Assembly: GCF_027706725.1 (NCBI RefSeq)
Contig: NZ_JAQFWQ010000074.1
Span: 1-36,607, forward strand
Direction: 5' to 3'
Source: Nocardiopsis endophytica
GTDB taxonomy: Bacteria; Actinomycetota; Actinomycetes; Streptosporangiales; Streptosporangiaceae
Length of the DNA stretch: 36,607 bases
The translations under genes and the position numbers were made by a program. The notes below the pieces were generated by a model, which worked only from the letters and a program-made list of their open reading frames with translations, searched no databases and was not told the origin of the DNA. Each line of letters opens with the position of its first letter. Position 1 is the first letter of the stretch. Shown piece after piece: positions 20,854-29,470 of this stretch.

Positions 20854-21642
20854 ATGTCCTGGTACACACCGGTGGCCGCAGAGCCGGATCTCTCCGGGGA
20901 GCTGGTCACCGCCTGGACCGCGTGGGCCGGGGGTGCCGAGCACCTCCTGGTCCCCGACGGGTGTGTGGACGTCCTCTGGCTGAGCACCGGGCGCCTGGTC
21001 GTCTGCGGGCCCGAGACCTCCGGCTGGTCGTTCTCGCTGCCCGACGGAGTCGAGGCGGTCGGCGTGCGCCTGCGGCCGGGGCGCGCGGCCTCCGTGCTCG
21101 GGCTGGACACGCCCGGCGCGCTGAACAAACGGGTGGACGTGGAGGACGTCCTCGGCGCCCGGGAGCAGCGGGTGCTTCTGGAGCGCCTGCACGAGGCCTC
21201 CGGCCCCCACGAGCGCCTGTCCCTCCTCCAGCGCATGGTGCGGGACCGCGCCGAGGCCCGTCCCGCGCCCGGCGTGCCGAGGTCCCGGTCCGCCTCCACC
21301 GCCGACGAGGTCTCCCGGATCCTCACCGCCGCACCGGAGACCACCGTCGCCGACCTCGCCCGGGGGTCGGCGCTCAGCGAGCGGCAGCTCCACCGGCGCT
21401 GCGTGGCCGCGTTCGGGTACGGCCCCGCCGTCCTCCGCCGCATCCTGCGCCTCCAGCGGTTCCTCCGCCTGGCGCGGCACCCGGCCGCCACCACCGACCT
21501 GTCCGTGCTGGCGGCGATGGCGGGCTACACCGACCAGTCCCACCTGAACCGCGACTCCCGCGCCCTCGCCGGAGTGCCGCCGAGCGCGCTGCTGGGGATG
21601 CACCTCACCGACGGCGTGGGGGACATGCCGGACGCCGGATGA
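20854..21642 (+). CDS. AraC-family transcriptional regulator
   Basis: Regulator of 262 residues. The N-terminal domain (about 1-140; LVPDGCVDVLWLSTGRLVVCGPE early in it) is the DUF6597-like cupin-type sensing domain common in actinobacterial AraC proteins. The C-terminal double helix-turn-helix spans about 150-245 (TTVADLARGSALSERQLHRRC, then LSVLAAMAGYTDQSHLNRD and the RxxGVPPSALLG close). The ligand is unknown. It is followed 79 bases later, same strand, by a DinB/MDMPI-type gene that may be its target or partner. Confidence 0.88.
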   Translation: MSWYTPVAAEPDLSGELVTAWTAWAGGAEHLLVPDGCVDVLWLSTGRLVVCGPETSGWSFSLPDGVEAVGVRLRPGRAASVLGLDTPGALNKRVDVEDVLGAREQRVLLERLHEASGPHERLSLLQRMVRDRAEARPAPGVPRSRSASTADEVSRILTAAPETTVADLARGSALSERQLHRRCVAAFGYGPAVLRRILRLQRFLRLARHPAATTDLSVLAAMAGYTDQSHLNRDSRALAGVPPSALLGMHLTDGVGDMPDAG

Positions 21643-21721
21643 GACGAGGCCGGAGGAGGACGAGGCGAAGGCGTCCGATCCGTACAAGCGGCCCGACCGG
21701 CCCGTCCACGAGACTCGTCCC

Positions 21722-22285
21722 ATGAGCGAGATCTCCGAGCGCTACCGCGCTCTTGCAGCCGAGTTCACCCGCCGCGTCGAGGCCGTGCCCGCCGACGGCT
21801 GGGACGCCCCGTCGCCCTGCGAGGGGTGGACGGCGCGGGACGTCCTCGACCACATGCTGGACAACCACCGGAACATGCCGACCTACGCCGGGGTCCGGAT
21901 CACAGACCTGCCGCGCACGGCCTCCGACGACCCGAAGGGCGCCTGGGCCGACGCGGTCGCAGCCATGCAGGCCCTGCTGGAGGACCCCGACCGGGCCGGG
22001 ACGGAGTACGACGGCTACTTCGGGCGCACCAGCCTGGAGCGGACGGTCGACGAGTTCCTCGGGACCGACCTGCTGGTGCACGCCTGGGACATCGCCCGCG
22101 CCACCGGGCAGGACGAGAAGCTGCCGGCCGACGAGGTGCGCCGGGTGGCCGCCGACGCCCGCAACTGGGGCGAGACCATCCGCATGGAGGGCATCTGCGG
22201 CCCGGAGGTGGAGCTCCCTGAAGGCGCGAGCGAGCAGGACCACCTCCTCGCCTACCTCGGCCGCGACCCGCGACCCGCACGCTGA
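21722..22285 (+). CDS. DinB/mycothiol-dependent maleylpyruvate isomerase family protein (TIGR03086-like)
   Basis: Protein of 187 residues with the four-helix metal-binding fold of the MDMPI/DinB-like superfamily. The first helix and the SPCEGWTARDVLDHMLDNH segment (about 31-50) supply one conserved His, and FLGTDLLVHAWDIARATG (about 114-131) supplies others; these coordinate a divalent metal. Family members use mycothiol as cofactor, but for most the substrate is unknown, including this one. It follows the AraC-type regulator and may be coregulated. There is no clear ribosome site before ATG 21722. Confidence 0.82.
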   Translation: MSEISERYRALAAEFTRRVEAVPADGWDAPSPCEGWTARDVLDHMLDNHRNMPTYAGVRITDLPRTASDDPKGAWADAVAAMQALLEDPDRAGTEYDGYFGRTSLERTVDEFLGTDLLVHAWDIARATGQDEKLPADEVRRVAADARNWGETIRMEGICGPEVELPEGASEQDHLLAYLGRDPRPAR

Positions 22286-22325
22286 ACCCGTTCCGACCTG
22301 CGATGACGTGGGTCCATCCGCACCT

Positions 22326-22356
22326 TTGACTTCAAGTTAACTGGAACTCCTAGTCT
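22326..22356 (+). promoter_or_regulatory. MerR/SoxR-type promoter-operator of the MFS exporter and flavin reductase genes
   Basis: The -35 TTGACT (22326-22331) and -10 TAGTCT (22351-22356) are separated by 19 bp, the stretched spacing that MerR-family activators correct. An inverted repeat centred between 22338 and 22339 fills the spacer (GACTTCAAGTT / AACTGGAACTC, 9 of 11 positions complementary), close to the SoxR box CCTCAAGTTAACTTGAGG. Transcription would start near 22363, about 32 bases before the ATG. Confidence 0.72.
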
Positions 22357-22394
22357 CCTCGGTGTCGACCACGACGAGTCCGAGGAGACCCCCC

Positions 22395-23993
22395 ATGAGC
22401 GAACGCACGGCGCCGGGCAGGGCCGGGATCAGGGAGTGGACGGGGCTGGCCGTCCTGTCCCTGCCGGTGTTCCTGCTCTCCGTCGATGTCACCGCCCTCC
22501 ACCTCGCTCTCCCGCACCTGTCCGCCGACCTGGGGGCCACCGGGACCCAGCAGCTCTGGATCCTGGACATCTACGGATTCCTGCTGGCCGGCCTGCTGAT
22601 CACCATGGGGACCGTCGGCGACCGCATCGGCCGCCGGCGGCTCCTCATGATCGGCGCCGCGGCCTTCACCGCCGCCTCGGCCGCCGCGGCCTACGCCCCC
22701 ACCGCCGAGACGCTCATCGCCGCCCGCGCCCTGCTGGGCATCGCCGGGGCCACCCTGATGCCCTCGACCATGTCCCTGCTCAAGAGCATGTTCCCCGACG
22801 ACCGGCAGCGCGCCACCGCGCTCGCGCTGTGGATGGCCTGCTTCACCGCCGGCGCGGCCGCCGGGCCGGTCATCGGCGGCCTGCTGCTGGAGGCGTTCTG
22901 GTGGGGCTCGGTCTTCCTGATGGCGGTCCCGGTCATGGCGCTGCTCCTGGCCACCGGCCCCTTCCTGCTCCCCGAGTTCCGCTCGCCCTCGCCCGGGCGG
23001 CTCGACCCGCTGAGCGTGGTGCTGTCCCTGGGCGCCCTGCTGCCCTTCATCTACGCGCTCAAGAAGGCCGCCGAGAGCGGGTGGAGCCCCGCCCTCCTCG
23101 CCGCGCTCGCGTTCGCGGCCGTGTCCGGGTGGCTCTTCGCCCGGCGCCAGCTGAGCATGGACGACCCGCTGCTGGACCTGTCGCTGTTCCGGATGCGCGT
23201 GTTCTCCGCCGGGCTGGGGTCCCTGCTCGCCGCCAACCTGGTCATGGGCGGCGTGATGCTGCTGCTCGTCCAGTACCTGCAGCTGGTCAAGGGCCTGCCG
23301 CCGTCGGTGGCCGGGGCGTGGCTGGTCCCCTTCTCCCTGGCCTCCATGGCCGCCTCTCTGGCCTCACCCGCCCTGGCCGGGCGGATCGGCACCAAGCCGG
23401 CCATGCTGCTCGGGCTGGCCGTGGGCGCCACCGGGCTCGTCCTGGCCGCCTTCCTCGGGCCGGACACCCCCGTGGTGTGGACCGGCACGGTCTCGGCGGT
23501 CATCGCGCTCGGCATGACCCCGCTGGGCGTGCTGGTGATGACCGAGGTGATGGCGGCCGCGCCGGAGGACCGGAGCGGGTCCGCGGCGGCCGTCAACGAG
23601 ACCTTCGGCGAGATGGGCGTCAGCCTCGGCGTGGCCGTGATGGGCGCCGTGGCCGCCGCCGTGTACCGGCCGCTGATGGCCGGCGCCCTGCCCGCCGGGA
23701 TCCCCCGGGACGCCGCCGGCCCCGCCCGCGACAGCCTCGCCGGGGCCATGGCGGCGGCCGGATCGCTGCCCTCCGGCCCCGCGGCGGACCTGCTCTCGGC
23801 CGCGCAGTCGGCCTTCATGACCGGATTCGCCGCGACGACCGCCGTCGGCGCGGTGGTGGTCGCCGCCGTCGCCGCCGTCATCGCCCGCTACCTGACGACC
23901 GGGGCGCGCCACGGGGATCCCCGGGCGGAGCAGGACCCGGGCGGTGGCGGCACCGGCGAGCCGACCGGCACCGGCGCACCCCGGACCGTGTGA
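22395..23993 (+). CDS. MFS multidrug exporter, DHA2 (14-TM) family
   Basis: Membrane protein of 532 residues with about 14 transmembrane helices. It shows the DHA2 drug:proton antiporter signatures: acidic residue in helix 1 (SVDVTALHLALPHL), motif A GDRIGRRRLL after helix 2, and motif C AGAAAGPVIGG in helix 5. It resembles the QacA/SmvA group that exports cationic drugs and redox dyes. The ATG at 22395 has GAGGAG 7 bases upstream; an upstream GTG at 22362 would begin at the predicted transcription start. A MerR/SoxR-type promoter drives it, and an NADPH:FMN reductase gene follows, so I infer a response to redox-active compounds. Confidence 0.92.
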   Translation: MSERTAPGRAGIREWTGLAVLSLPVFLLSVDVTALHLALPHLSADLGATGTQQLWILDIYGFLLAGLLITMGTVGDRIGRRRLLMIGAAAFTAASAAAAYAPTAETLIAARALLGIAGATLMPSTMSLLKSMFPDDRQRATALALWMACFTAGAAAGPVIGGLLLEAFWWGSVFLMAVPVMALLLATGPFLLPEFRSPSPGRLDPLSVVLSLGALLPFIYALKKAAESGWSPALLAALAFAAVSGWLFARRQLSMDDPLLDLSLFRMRVFSAGLGSLLAANLVMGGVMLLLVQYLQLVKGLPPSVAGAWLVPFSLASMAASLASPALAGRIGTKPAMLLGLAVGATGLVLAAFLGPDTPVVWTGTVSAVIALGMTPLGVLVMTEVMAAAPEDRSGSAAAVNETFGEMGVSLGVAVMGAVAAAVYRPLMAGALPAGIPRDAAGPARDSLAGAMAAAGSLPSGPAADLLSAAQSAFMTGFAATTAVGAVVVAAVAAVIARYLTTGARHGDPRAEQDPGGGGTGEPTGTGAPRTV

Positions 23994-24042
23994 GGACCCG
24001 TCGACCCCGACCCCGACCGAGCAGTGGACAAGGAGGACCGAG

Positions 24043-24633
24043 ATGACCGACAACGACCGCCTGCGCGTCGCCGTGATCATCGGGAGCACCCGGGTGGGCC
24101 GGTTCGGGCCCGTTCCGGCGCGCTGGATCGCCGCGCACGCCCGCGGCCGCGGCGACCTGGACGTCGACATGGTCGACCTGGCCGACGCCGGCCTGCCGAC
24201 CGTCATGGGCGGGGACGACGAGAGCGAGCCTCTCCCGGAGCCGGTCGCCGCGCTGGGCACCCGCCTCGCCGCCGCCGACGCCTTCATCGTGGTGACCCCG
24301 GTCTACAACCGCGGCTACCCGGCATCCCTGAAGAACGCCGTCGACTGGTACTTCGAGGAGTGGAGCGCCAAGCCGGTCGGATTCGTCTCCTACGGCGGCG
24401 CGGGCGGCGGGCTGCAGGCCGTGGAGCAGCTGCGCAACGTCTTCAACGAGGTGCACGCCCACACCGTGCGCAGTGCCGTGGCGTTCAGCGACTTCCCGGA
24501 CAGGTTCGACGCCCAGGGGCGCCCCACCGACGCGGAGGGGGCCGACGCCGCCGCCAAGGAGCTGCTCGACCAGCTGTCCTGGTGGGCGCTGGCGCTGAAG
24601 GAGGCCCGCGGACGGCGGCCGTTCACCGTGTGA
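24043..24633 (+). CDS. NADPH-dependent FMN reductase family flavoprotein
   Basis: Flavodoxin-like protein of 196 residues. The first strand and phosphate-binding loop read VAVIIGSTRVGRFG (about 8-21), the second family motif is VVTPVYNRGYPASLKNAVDW (20 residues, about 86-105), and YGGAGGG at about 122-128 also contacts flavin. These enzymes use NAD(P)H to reduce FMN, quinones or azo dyes. AAGGAGG lies 6 bases before ATG 24043, and the exporter gene ends 49 bases earlier, so the two form an operon under the MerR-type promoter. The pair would reduce and export quinone-like toxicants. The substrate itself is not visible. Confidence 0.88.
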   Translation: MTDNDRLRVAVIIGSTRVGRFGPVPARWIAAHARGRGDLDVDMVDLADAGLPTVMGGDDESEPLPEPVAALGTRLAAADAFIVVTPVYNRGYPASLKNAVDWYFEEWSAKPVGFVSYGGAGGGLQAVEQLRNVFNEVHAHTVRSAVAFSDFPDRFDAQGRPTDAEGADAAAKELLDQLSWWALALKEARGRRPFTV

Positions 24634-24665
24634 CGGCCCGTTCCGCGGCACGTCCCGCCGGACGT

Positions 24666-24691
24666 CCCGGTCCGCCCTCGGGCGGACCGGG
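24666..24691. terminator. Bidirectional terminator between the flavin reductase and phzE-like genes
   Basis: A 12-bp perfect stem (24666-24677 with 24680-24691) lies between converging genes and can stop both transcripts. Confidence 0.75.
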
Positions 24692-24702
24692 CACGGACCC
24701 GC

Positions 24703-26601
24703 TCAGGGCGGGGACAGCACGCCCTCCATGACCCGGGAGAGGATCGCGACACCGCCCTGGGTGAGCAGGGACTCGGAGTGGAACTGCAGGGAGGCGAAGC
24801 CCGCGCCGCGCAGTGCGTGCACCTCGCCGGTGCGGGGGTCGCGGCCCACCTCGACCGGGCCCACCCCCGAGCGCTCGGCGACGATCTTGTCCTCCTGCGC
24901 GACCGCGGTGAAGGTGTTGTAGAACCCGACCCGCTCCCTGCGGCCGAAGAGGTCGATCGGCAGCTGGAGCCCCTGGTTGGGGACCTCCTTGCGGACGACC
25001 TCCAGCCCCAGCTCCCGGCTGAGCACCTGGTGGCTCAGGCAGACCGCGAGGAACGGGCGGCCCGCGGACAGCAGGGTCCGCAGCCCCGCGCGGACCGCCG
25101 CGATCTTGTGGTGGCCGTCGTCCCGCGGATCCCCCGGCCCCGGCCCCATCACCACGAGGTCCGGCCCGCACAGCCCCCCGGGCTCGTCGAAGCGCCGCAC
25201 CCGCACGCTGGGCCCCAGCGATTCGAGCTGCCGGGCGAGCATGCCGGTGAAGGTGTCCTCGTGGTCGATCACCAGGACGTCCAGGCCCCGCAGGGCCGGG
25301 ACCGCCGTATGCGCCTCGGTGCCCAGCCAGAACCCGGACACCCGCTCGTTGCGCCGGGCCAGCACGGAGCGGACGCGGGGGTCGCGGCCCAGCTCCGGCG
25401 GGCCGTCCTCGTCCAGGGCGCCGAGCAGGCCGGCCGCCTTGGCCCGCGTCTCCTGCACCTCGGACCCGGGGTCGGAGTGCCGGACCAGCGTGGCCCCCAC
25501 CCCGGCGCTCAGCCGCCCGGCCGGGTCGATCTCCGCGGTCCGGATCATGATCGCCGAGTCCAGGGTGCTCGCGCCCGCCGCGTCCCGGCCCATGAGCGCC
25601 ACCACGCCGCTGTAGTGCCCGCGCCCCTCGGGCTCGTGCCGCGCGATCACCCGGCAGGCGCTCTCCAGCGGGCTCCCGGTCACGGTGGGCGCGAACATGG
25701 TCTGGCGCAGCACCTCCCGGGGGTCGCCGGAGCAGGCGCCCTCGATGAAGTACTCGGTGTGCGCCAGCCGCGCCATCTCCTTCAGGTGCGGCCCGGTGAC
25801 CCGCGGCACCGAGTCGCAGGCGCGGGCCATCATCTTCAGCTCCTCGTCGACGACCATGTAGAGCTCGTCGGCCTCCTTGCGGTCGTCCAGGAACTCCAGG
25901 ACGCCGTCGAGGGTGGGCCCCGACTCGGGGTAGCGGTAGGTGCCGCTGATCGGGTTCATCACCGCGGTCCCGCCGCGCAGGCTCACGTGCCGCTCGGGGG
26001 AGGCGCCGACGAACGCGCCGTAGGGGGTGTACACCGCGTACGTCCAGTACGTGCCGCTCTCCCGGCGCAGCAGCCTGCGGAACAGGGTGGTCGCGCCGCG
26101 CGCCGAGAAGTCCTCGATCACCGCGGTGTAGCGGCGCTTGAGCACGAAGTTGGCCCCCTCGCCCCGCCCGATCTCCTCGGTGATGATCCGCCGCGCGGTC
26201 GCGGCGTAGGCCGCGTCGTCCGGGTCGAAGCGTCCGCCGGACGCCCGGATCCCGGTGTCGGGGATCCGGTCCAGCGCCTGGTGCAGCGGGACCGACGCCT
26301 GCTCCCCCACCCGCAGGGCGATGAGCGGGGCCCCGTCGTCCACGTGCGCGAATCCGCGCTCGCCGATCTGCCGGTAGGGCACCACCGCCAGGACGTCGTG
26401 GCGCTCCCCGGATCCGGCCCCGCCCGGACGGGGGCCGGGCAGGTCCGCCAGCGCCGCGGCGGTGGAGGCCTCGCCGGCGAGCACCTCCACCTCGCCCGGG
26501 GCCGCCTCGGGCCGGTGCAGCAGCGCGAACGCGCCGGCCTCCCCCGCCAGCACGCGGTCGAGCAGGTCGCCGGGGCCGCCCGGCACCGGTCGCCCGCTCA
26601 T
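24703..26601 (-). CDS. phzE: PhzE-like 2-amino-2-desoxyisochorismate synthase
   Basis: Fusion protein of 632 residues that turns chorismate and glutamine into 2-amino-2-desoxyisochorismate (ADIC). The N-terminal chorismate-binding domain (about 120-400) has [21 protein letters not shown]-like and [18 protein letters not shown] segments and [17 protein letters not shown]. The C-terminal class I glutamine amidotransferase (about 440-630) has Cys521 in AVCLSHQ and His608 and Glu610 in QFHSES. This one-chain layout is typical of PhzE rather than of primary anthranilate synthase. It is the last gene of the operon; its ATG overlaps the isochorismatase stop as ATGA. It most likely feeds the PhzD-like enzyme encoded just before it. 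Confidence 0.9.
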   Translation of the reverse strand: MSGRPVPGGPGDLLDRVLAGEAGAFALLHRPEAAPGEVEVLAGEASTAAALADLPGPRPGGAGSGERHDVLAVVPYRQIGERGFAHVDDGAPLIALRVGEQASVPLHQALDRIPDTGIRASGGRFDPDDAAYAATARRIITEEIGRGEGANFVLKRRYTAVIEDFSARGATTLFRRLLRRESGTYWTYAVYTPYGAFVGASPERHVSLRGGTAVMNPISGTYRYPESGPTLDGVLEFLDDRKEADELYMVVDEELKMMARACDSVPRVTGPHLKEMARLAHTEYFIEGACSGDPREVLRQTMFAPTVTGSPLESACRVIARHEPEGRGHYSGVVALMGRDAAGASTLDSAIMIRTAEIDPAGRLSAGVGATLVRHSDPGSEVQETRAKAAGLLGALDEDGPPELGRDPRVRSVLARRNERVSGFWLGTEAHTAVPALRGLDVLVIDHEDTFTGMLARQLESLGPSVRVRRFDEPGGLCGPDLVVMGPGPGDPRDDGHHKIAAVRAGLRTLLSAGRPFLAVCLSHQVLSRELGLEVVRKEVPNQGLQLPIDLFGRRERVGFYNTFTAVAQEDKIVAERSGVGPVEVGRDPRTGEVHALRGAGFASLQFHSESLLTQGGVAILSRVMEGVLSPP

Positions 26602-27293
26602 GCCGACACCGTCTCCGCGTCCTCCGCCGCCCCGCCCCTTCCGCCCTCCGGACGGCCGCCGAGCGCCTCCAGCAGGCCGTCGGTCAGGGCGACCACCCCG
26701 CACCGCTGTGCGGTGTAGTCCAGGGCCAGCCGGTGGTAGCCGGGGCTGAAGTCGGCGACCGCGTCGGCCGGCAGGAACACCTGGATGTCGTTGGTGAAGG
26801 CGTCCACGGCGGTCATCAGCACCCCGACGTGGGCGTAGACGCCGCAGACGATGAGCTGGTCGCGCCCGGCGGCGCGCATCCGCTCCAGCAGCCCGGACCC
26901 GTGGAAGGCGCTGTAGCGCCACTTGGTGAACATCCAGTCGTCCGGCCCCGGGGCCAGCTCGTCGACGACCGCGCGGTCCTGCGGCCGGCCGGTCATCCCC
27001 GGCCCCCAGAAGTCCTTGAGCAGGCCGCGCTGTTCGGGGGTCATGCCGCCGGGCTGGGCGGTGTAGCCGACGGGCACCCCGAGGACGGCGCAGCGGTCCC
27101 GGAGCCGGACGCAGTTCTCCACCAGCGCCTCGGCCAGTCCCCCGGCCCCGGCCAGCGGGCGCAGGAAGAAGCGCTGCATGTCGTGGACGAGCAGTACCGC
27201 GCGCTCCGGCGAGGGGGTCCAGTCCGGGGTGCTCCCGGGCAGGTCGGCCGCGGTGGGCATGGGGTAGGGGCTGATGGGGGGTATTCCAGGCAT
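26598..27293 (-). CDS. phzD: PhzD-like isochorismatase
   Basis: Cysteine-hydrolase-fold protein of 231 residues that removes pyruvate from ADIC to give trans-2,3-dihydro-3-hydroxyanthranilate (DHHA). Asp38 in [10 protein letters not shown] and Lys124 in [10 protein letters not shown] are the catalytic pair, and GVYAHVG (151-157) replaces the cysteine of true cysteine hydrolases, as in PhzD and EntB. No aryl-carrier domain follows, so it is PhzD-like and not a complete EntB. The ATG at 27293 has GGAGG 7 bases upstream. It lies 32 bases after the SDR gene and overlaps the phzE-like gene by four bases. Confidence 0.9.
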   Translation of the reverse strand: MPGIPPISPYPMPTAADLPGSTPDWTPSPERAVLLVHDMQRFFLRPLAGAGGLAEALVENCVRLRDRCAVLGVPVGYTAQPGGMTPEQRGLLKDFWGPGMTGRPQDRAVVDELAPGPDDWMFTKWRYSAFHGSGLLERMRAAGRDQLIVCGVYAHVGVLMTAVDAFTNDIQVFLPADAVADFSPGYHRLALDYTAQRCGVVALTDGLLEALGGRPEGGRGGAAEDAETVSA

Positions 27294-27325
27294 CGTCGTC
27301 CTCCGCCGGTGGTCGGGACGGGGGT

Positions 27326-28108
27326 TCAGGCCCCCAGGGTCGCGCCGCCGTCCACGGTCAGCGTCTGCATGGTGATGTGCGCGGACTCCTCGGAGAGCAG
27401 GAAGACCACGGAGGAGGCGGTGTCCTCCGGCACGCCCAGCCGCCGCATCGGGATGCCCACGCGGTAGCGCCCGGGGTCGCCGTCGAGCGTGGCCTCCGGC
27501 CCGGCGCCCGGCCCCCACATGGAGCGCAGCATCGGGGTGTCGGTCGACCCGGGGGCCACCACGTTGCACCGGATGCCGTGCTCGGCCAGCTCCAGCCCCA
27601 GGCACTTGGTGTACATGACCGCGGCGGCCTTGGAGGCGGAGTAGGCCCCCATGGCCATGCGCGCGGTGCCCGCGGCGTTGGAGGCCACGGTGACGATGGC
27701 CCCCCGCTTGCGGGGGAGCATCCGGGGCACCACCGCCCGGGCCATGTTGAACACCCCCGAGGCGTTGGCGCCGAAGGTGGTCTCCCACTCCTCCGCGGTG
27801 AGCTTCCAGGAGGCGCCGAGCCGCAGCACACCCGCCGCGTTGACCAGGTACTCCAGTGGGCCCAGCCGCTCCTCGGCGGCGGCCGCCACGGCCTCGGCCT
27901 CCTCGGCCGCGGCGACGTCGGCCTCCAGCGGGAGCACCGTCAGCCCGTCGGCGGCGAGCTTGTCGGCCGCCACGCCCAGCGCCTCGGCGTCGCGGTCCAC
28001 GGCGGCCACCGCCGTCCCCCGCTCGGCCAGGGCCCTGACCACGGCGGCTCCGATTCCGCCTGCGGCGCCGGTCACCACCGCGACCGGGCGCTGCGTTCCG
28101 TTCCCCAT
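27326..28108 (-). CDS. EntA/DhbA-like short-chain dehydrogenase (DHHA to 3-hydroxyanthranilate)
   Basis: SDR of 260 residues with NAD-binding TGAAGGIG (13-20), NAAG (90-93) and catalytic Ser143, Tyr156 and Lys160 (YSASK). It closely resembles 2,3-dihydro-2,3-dihydroxybenzoate dehydrogenase. Since the preceding enzymes in the operon would make the amino analogue DHHA, I infer that it oxidises DHHA to 3-hydroxyanthranilate, as described for benzoxazole pathways such as nataxazole and caboxamycin. If isochorismate were the substrate upstream, the product would be 2,3-dihydroxybenzoate, but no isochorismate synthase of the EntC kind is present in the window. The gene sits 45 bases after the DAHP synthase gene. 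Confidence 0.85.
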   Translation of the reverse strand: MGNGTQRPVAVVTGAAGGIGAAVVRALAERGTAVAAVDRDAEALGVAADKLAADGLTVLPLEADVAAAEEAEAVAAAAEERLGPLEYLVNAAGVLRLGASWKLTAEEWETTFGANASGVFNMARAVVPRMLPRKRGAIVTVASNAAGTARMAMGAYSASKAAAVMYTKCLGLELAEHGIRCNVVAPGSTDTPMLRSMWGPGAGPEATLDGDPGRYRVGIPMRRLGVPEDTASSVVFLLSEESAHITMQTLTVDGGATLGA

Positions 28109-28153
28109 GTCGTGCCTGCCTTTCTCCCGGCCCGTCGCGGGGCCGTTCTCGGG

Positions 28154-29326
28154 TCAGCCGATCCAGGCCCCGACCACGGCGGCGGCCTGCTCGGGGTTGA
28201 GGCGCGGGTCGCAGAAGGTGGTGTACTTCCCGGCGACGTCGCCGACGCGCCCGCGGTCCCATACGCACTCGGTGACCGGTTCGGGGGTGGCCTCCAGGTG
28301 GAGGCCGCCGGCCACCCCTCCCGCACCGCGCACGGCCGCCTGGAACCCGGCGACCTCCTGCACGATCGCCTCCACGTAGCGGGTCTTCAGCCCCGCCGGG
28401 GTGGACACCGTGTTGCCGTGCATCGGGTCGCACACCCACACCACGGGGTGCCCCGCCCTGCGCACCGCGGCGACCAGGGGAGGCAGCGCGTCGGCGACGG
28501 TGTCCGCGCCCATCCGGGCGGTCAGGGCCAGCCGGCCCGGGCGCCGGTCGGGGTCGAGCAGGGCGCACAGGCGCACCAGCTCGTCCGGGGAGGCGGAGGG
28601 GCCGACCTTGCACGCCACCGGGTTGGCCACCCGGGCCAGCAGCGCGGCGTGCCGCCCGTCCGGGTCCCGGGTCCGCTCCCCCAGCCAGGGCCAGTGCGTG
28701 GAGGCCAGCAGCTCGCGTCCGTCGCCGGCGGGGCGCACCAGGGGCAGCTCGTAGTCCAGCAGCAGCGCCTCGTGGGCGGTCCACACCGGGCCGGCCCCGT
28801 CGGCCGCACCCCGGGAGCCGAGCCAGCCCAGGTGGCCCATGGCCGTGCGCGCCGCGGCGTACCCGCCGAGCAGGCGCGCGGGGTCGGGGCGGCGGATCCG
28901 CGGGTCGGGCTCGGGCCCGTTCACCAGGTGGCCCCGGAACGATTCGAGCTCCACTCCGGCCACCGACTCGGTCGGGCGGGAGCGCGGCTTGGCGTACTGC
29001 CCCGCGATGCGCGCGGCCCGCACCACCGGTCGGCGCGACGCGAGCTTCATCCGGCCCGCGAGCATCTCCACCAGCCCGGACTTGGCGGCGACGTCGCGGG
29101 CGCCGCACTCGGCGGGGTCCTCCGCGCAGTCGCCCGCCAGGACCACGTGGGCCTCGCCGCGGGCCACCCGGGCGAGCAGGGCGCGCAGCCGGTCGGTGTC
29201 GCCGACGCGCACCAGCGGCGGGCGCATCGCGAGTTCGCGCCGCGCCGTGGGCAGGAAGGGGTCGCCCGCCCAATCGGGCTGTTGCGGGGCCGTGTCGGAG
29301 CCGGCTTCGTGCAGGACGTCGTCCAC
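28154..29326 (-). CDS. phzC: Type II DAHP synthase (PhzC/AroH-like)
   Basis: Protein of about 390 residues that condenses phosphoenolpyruvate and erythrose 4-phosphate, the first step of the shikimate pathway. Type II motifs are all present: GDCAE (65-69), [11 protein letters not shown] (106-116), [15 protein letters not shown] (240-243), CDPMHGNT (299-306) and [11 protein letters not shown] dedicated copy inside a gene cluster raises chorismate supply for the following PhzE/PhzD-like enzymes. Start: GTG 29326 has GGAG 6 bases upstream and gives the PhzC-like beginning MDDVL; GTG 29359 would add 11 residues but has no separated ribosome site. No C-terminal regulatory extension is seen. Confidence 0.93.
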   Translation of the reverse strand: MDDVLHEAGSDTAPQQPDWAGDPFLPTARRELAMRPPLVRVGDTDRLRALLARVARGEAHVVLAGDCAEDPAECGARDVAAKSGLVEMLAGRMKLASRRPVVRAARIAGQYAKPRSRPTESVAGVELESFRGHLVNGPEPDPRIRRPDPARLLGGYAAARTAMGHLGWLGSRGAADGAGPVWTAHEALLLDYELPLVRPAGDGRELLASTHWPWLGERTRDPDGRHAALLARVANPVACKVGPSASPDELVRLCALLDPDRRPGRLALTARMGADTVADALPPLVAAVRRAGHPVVWVCDPMHGNTVSTPAGLKTRYVEAIVQEVAGFQAAVRGAGGVAGGLHLEATPEPVTECVWDRGRVGDVAGKYTTFCDPRLNPEQAAAVVGAWIG

Positions 29327-29470
29327 AGACTTCTCCACGTGCGTCGAGTCGCGTTGCACCCCTGGTCGGGGCCCGCGCGGGCGGAGCGAGGGTGCCCCAT
29401 GGTGGGCGGCGGGGGCCGCGCGGGGCCACGGCGGCCGGAGGACTTCGTCAGGTGCGCACCCCGCCCCGCC

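Noticed and set aside
26602-26922. A longer start for the PhzE-like protein
   Set aside because: The upstream frame overlaps the isochorismatase gene by over 300 bases, whereas ATG 26601 gives the usual 4-base ATGA overlap.
24703-29326. A phenazine biosynthetic cluster
   Set aside because: Only PhzC-, PhzD- and PhzE-like proteins are present. PhzF, PhzA/B and PhzG are absent, and an EntA-like SDR takes their place, which points to 3-hydroxyanthranilate.
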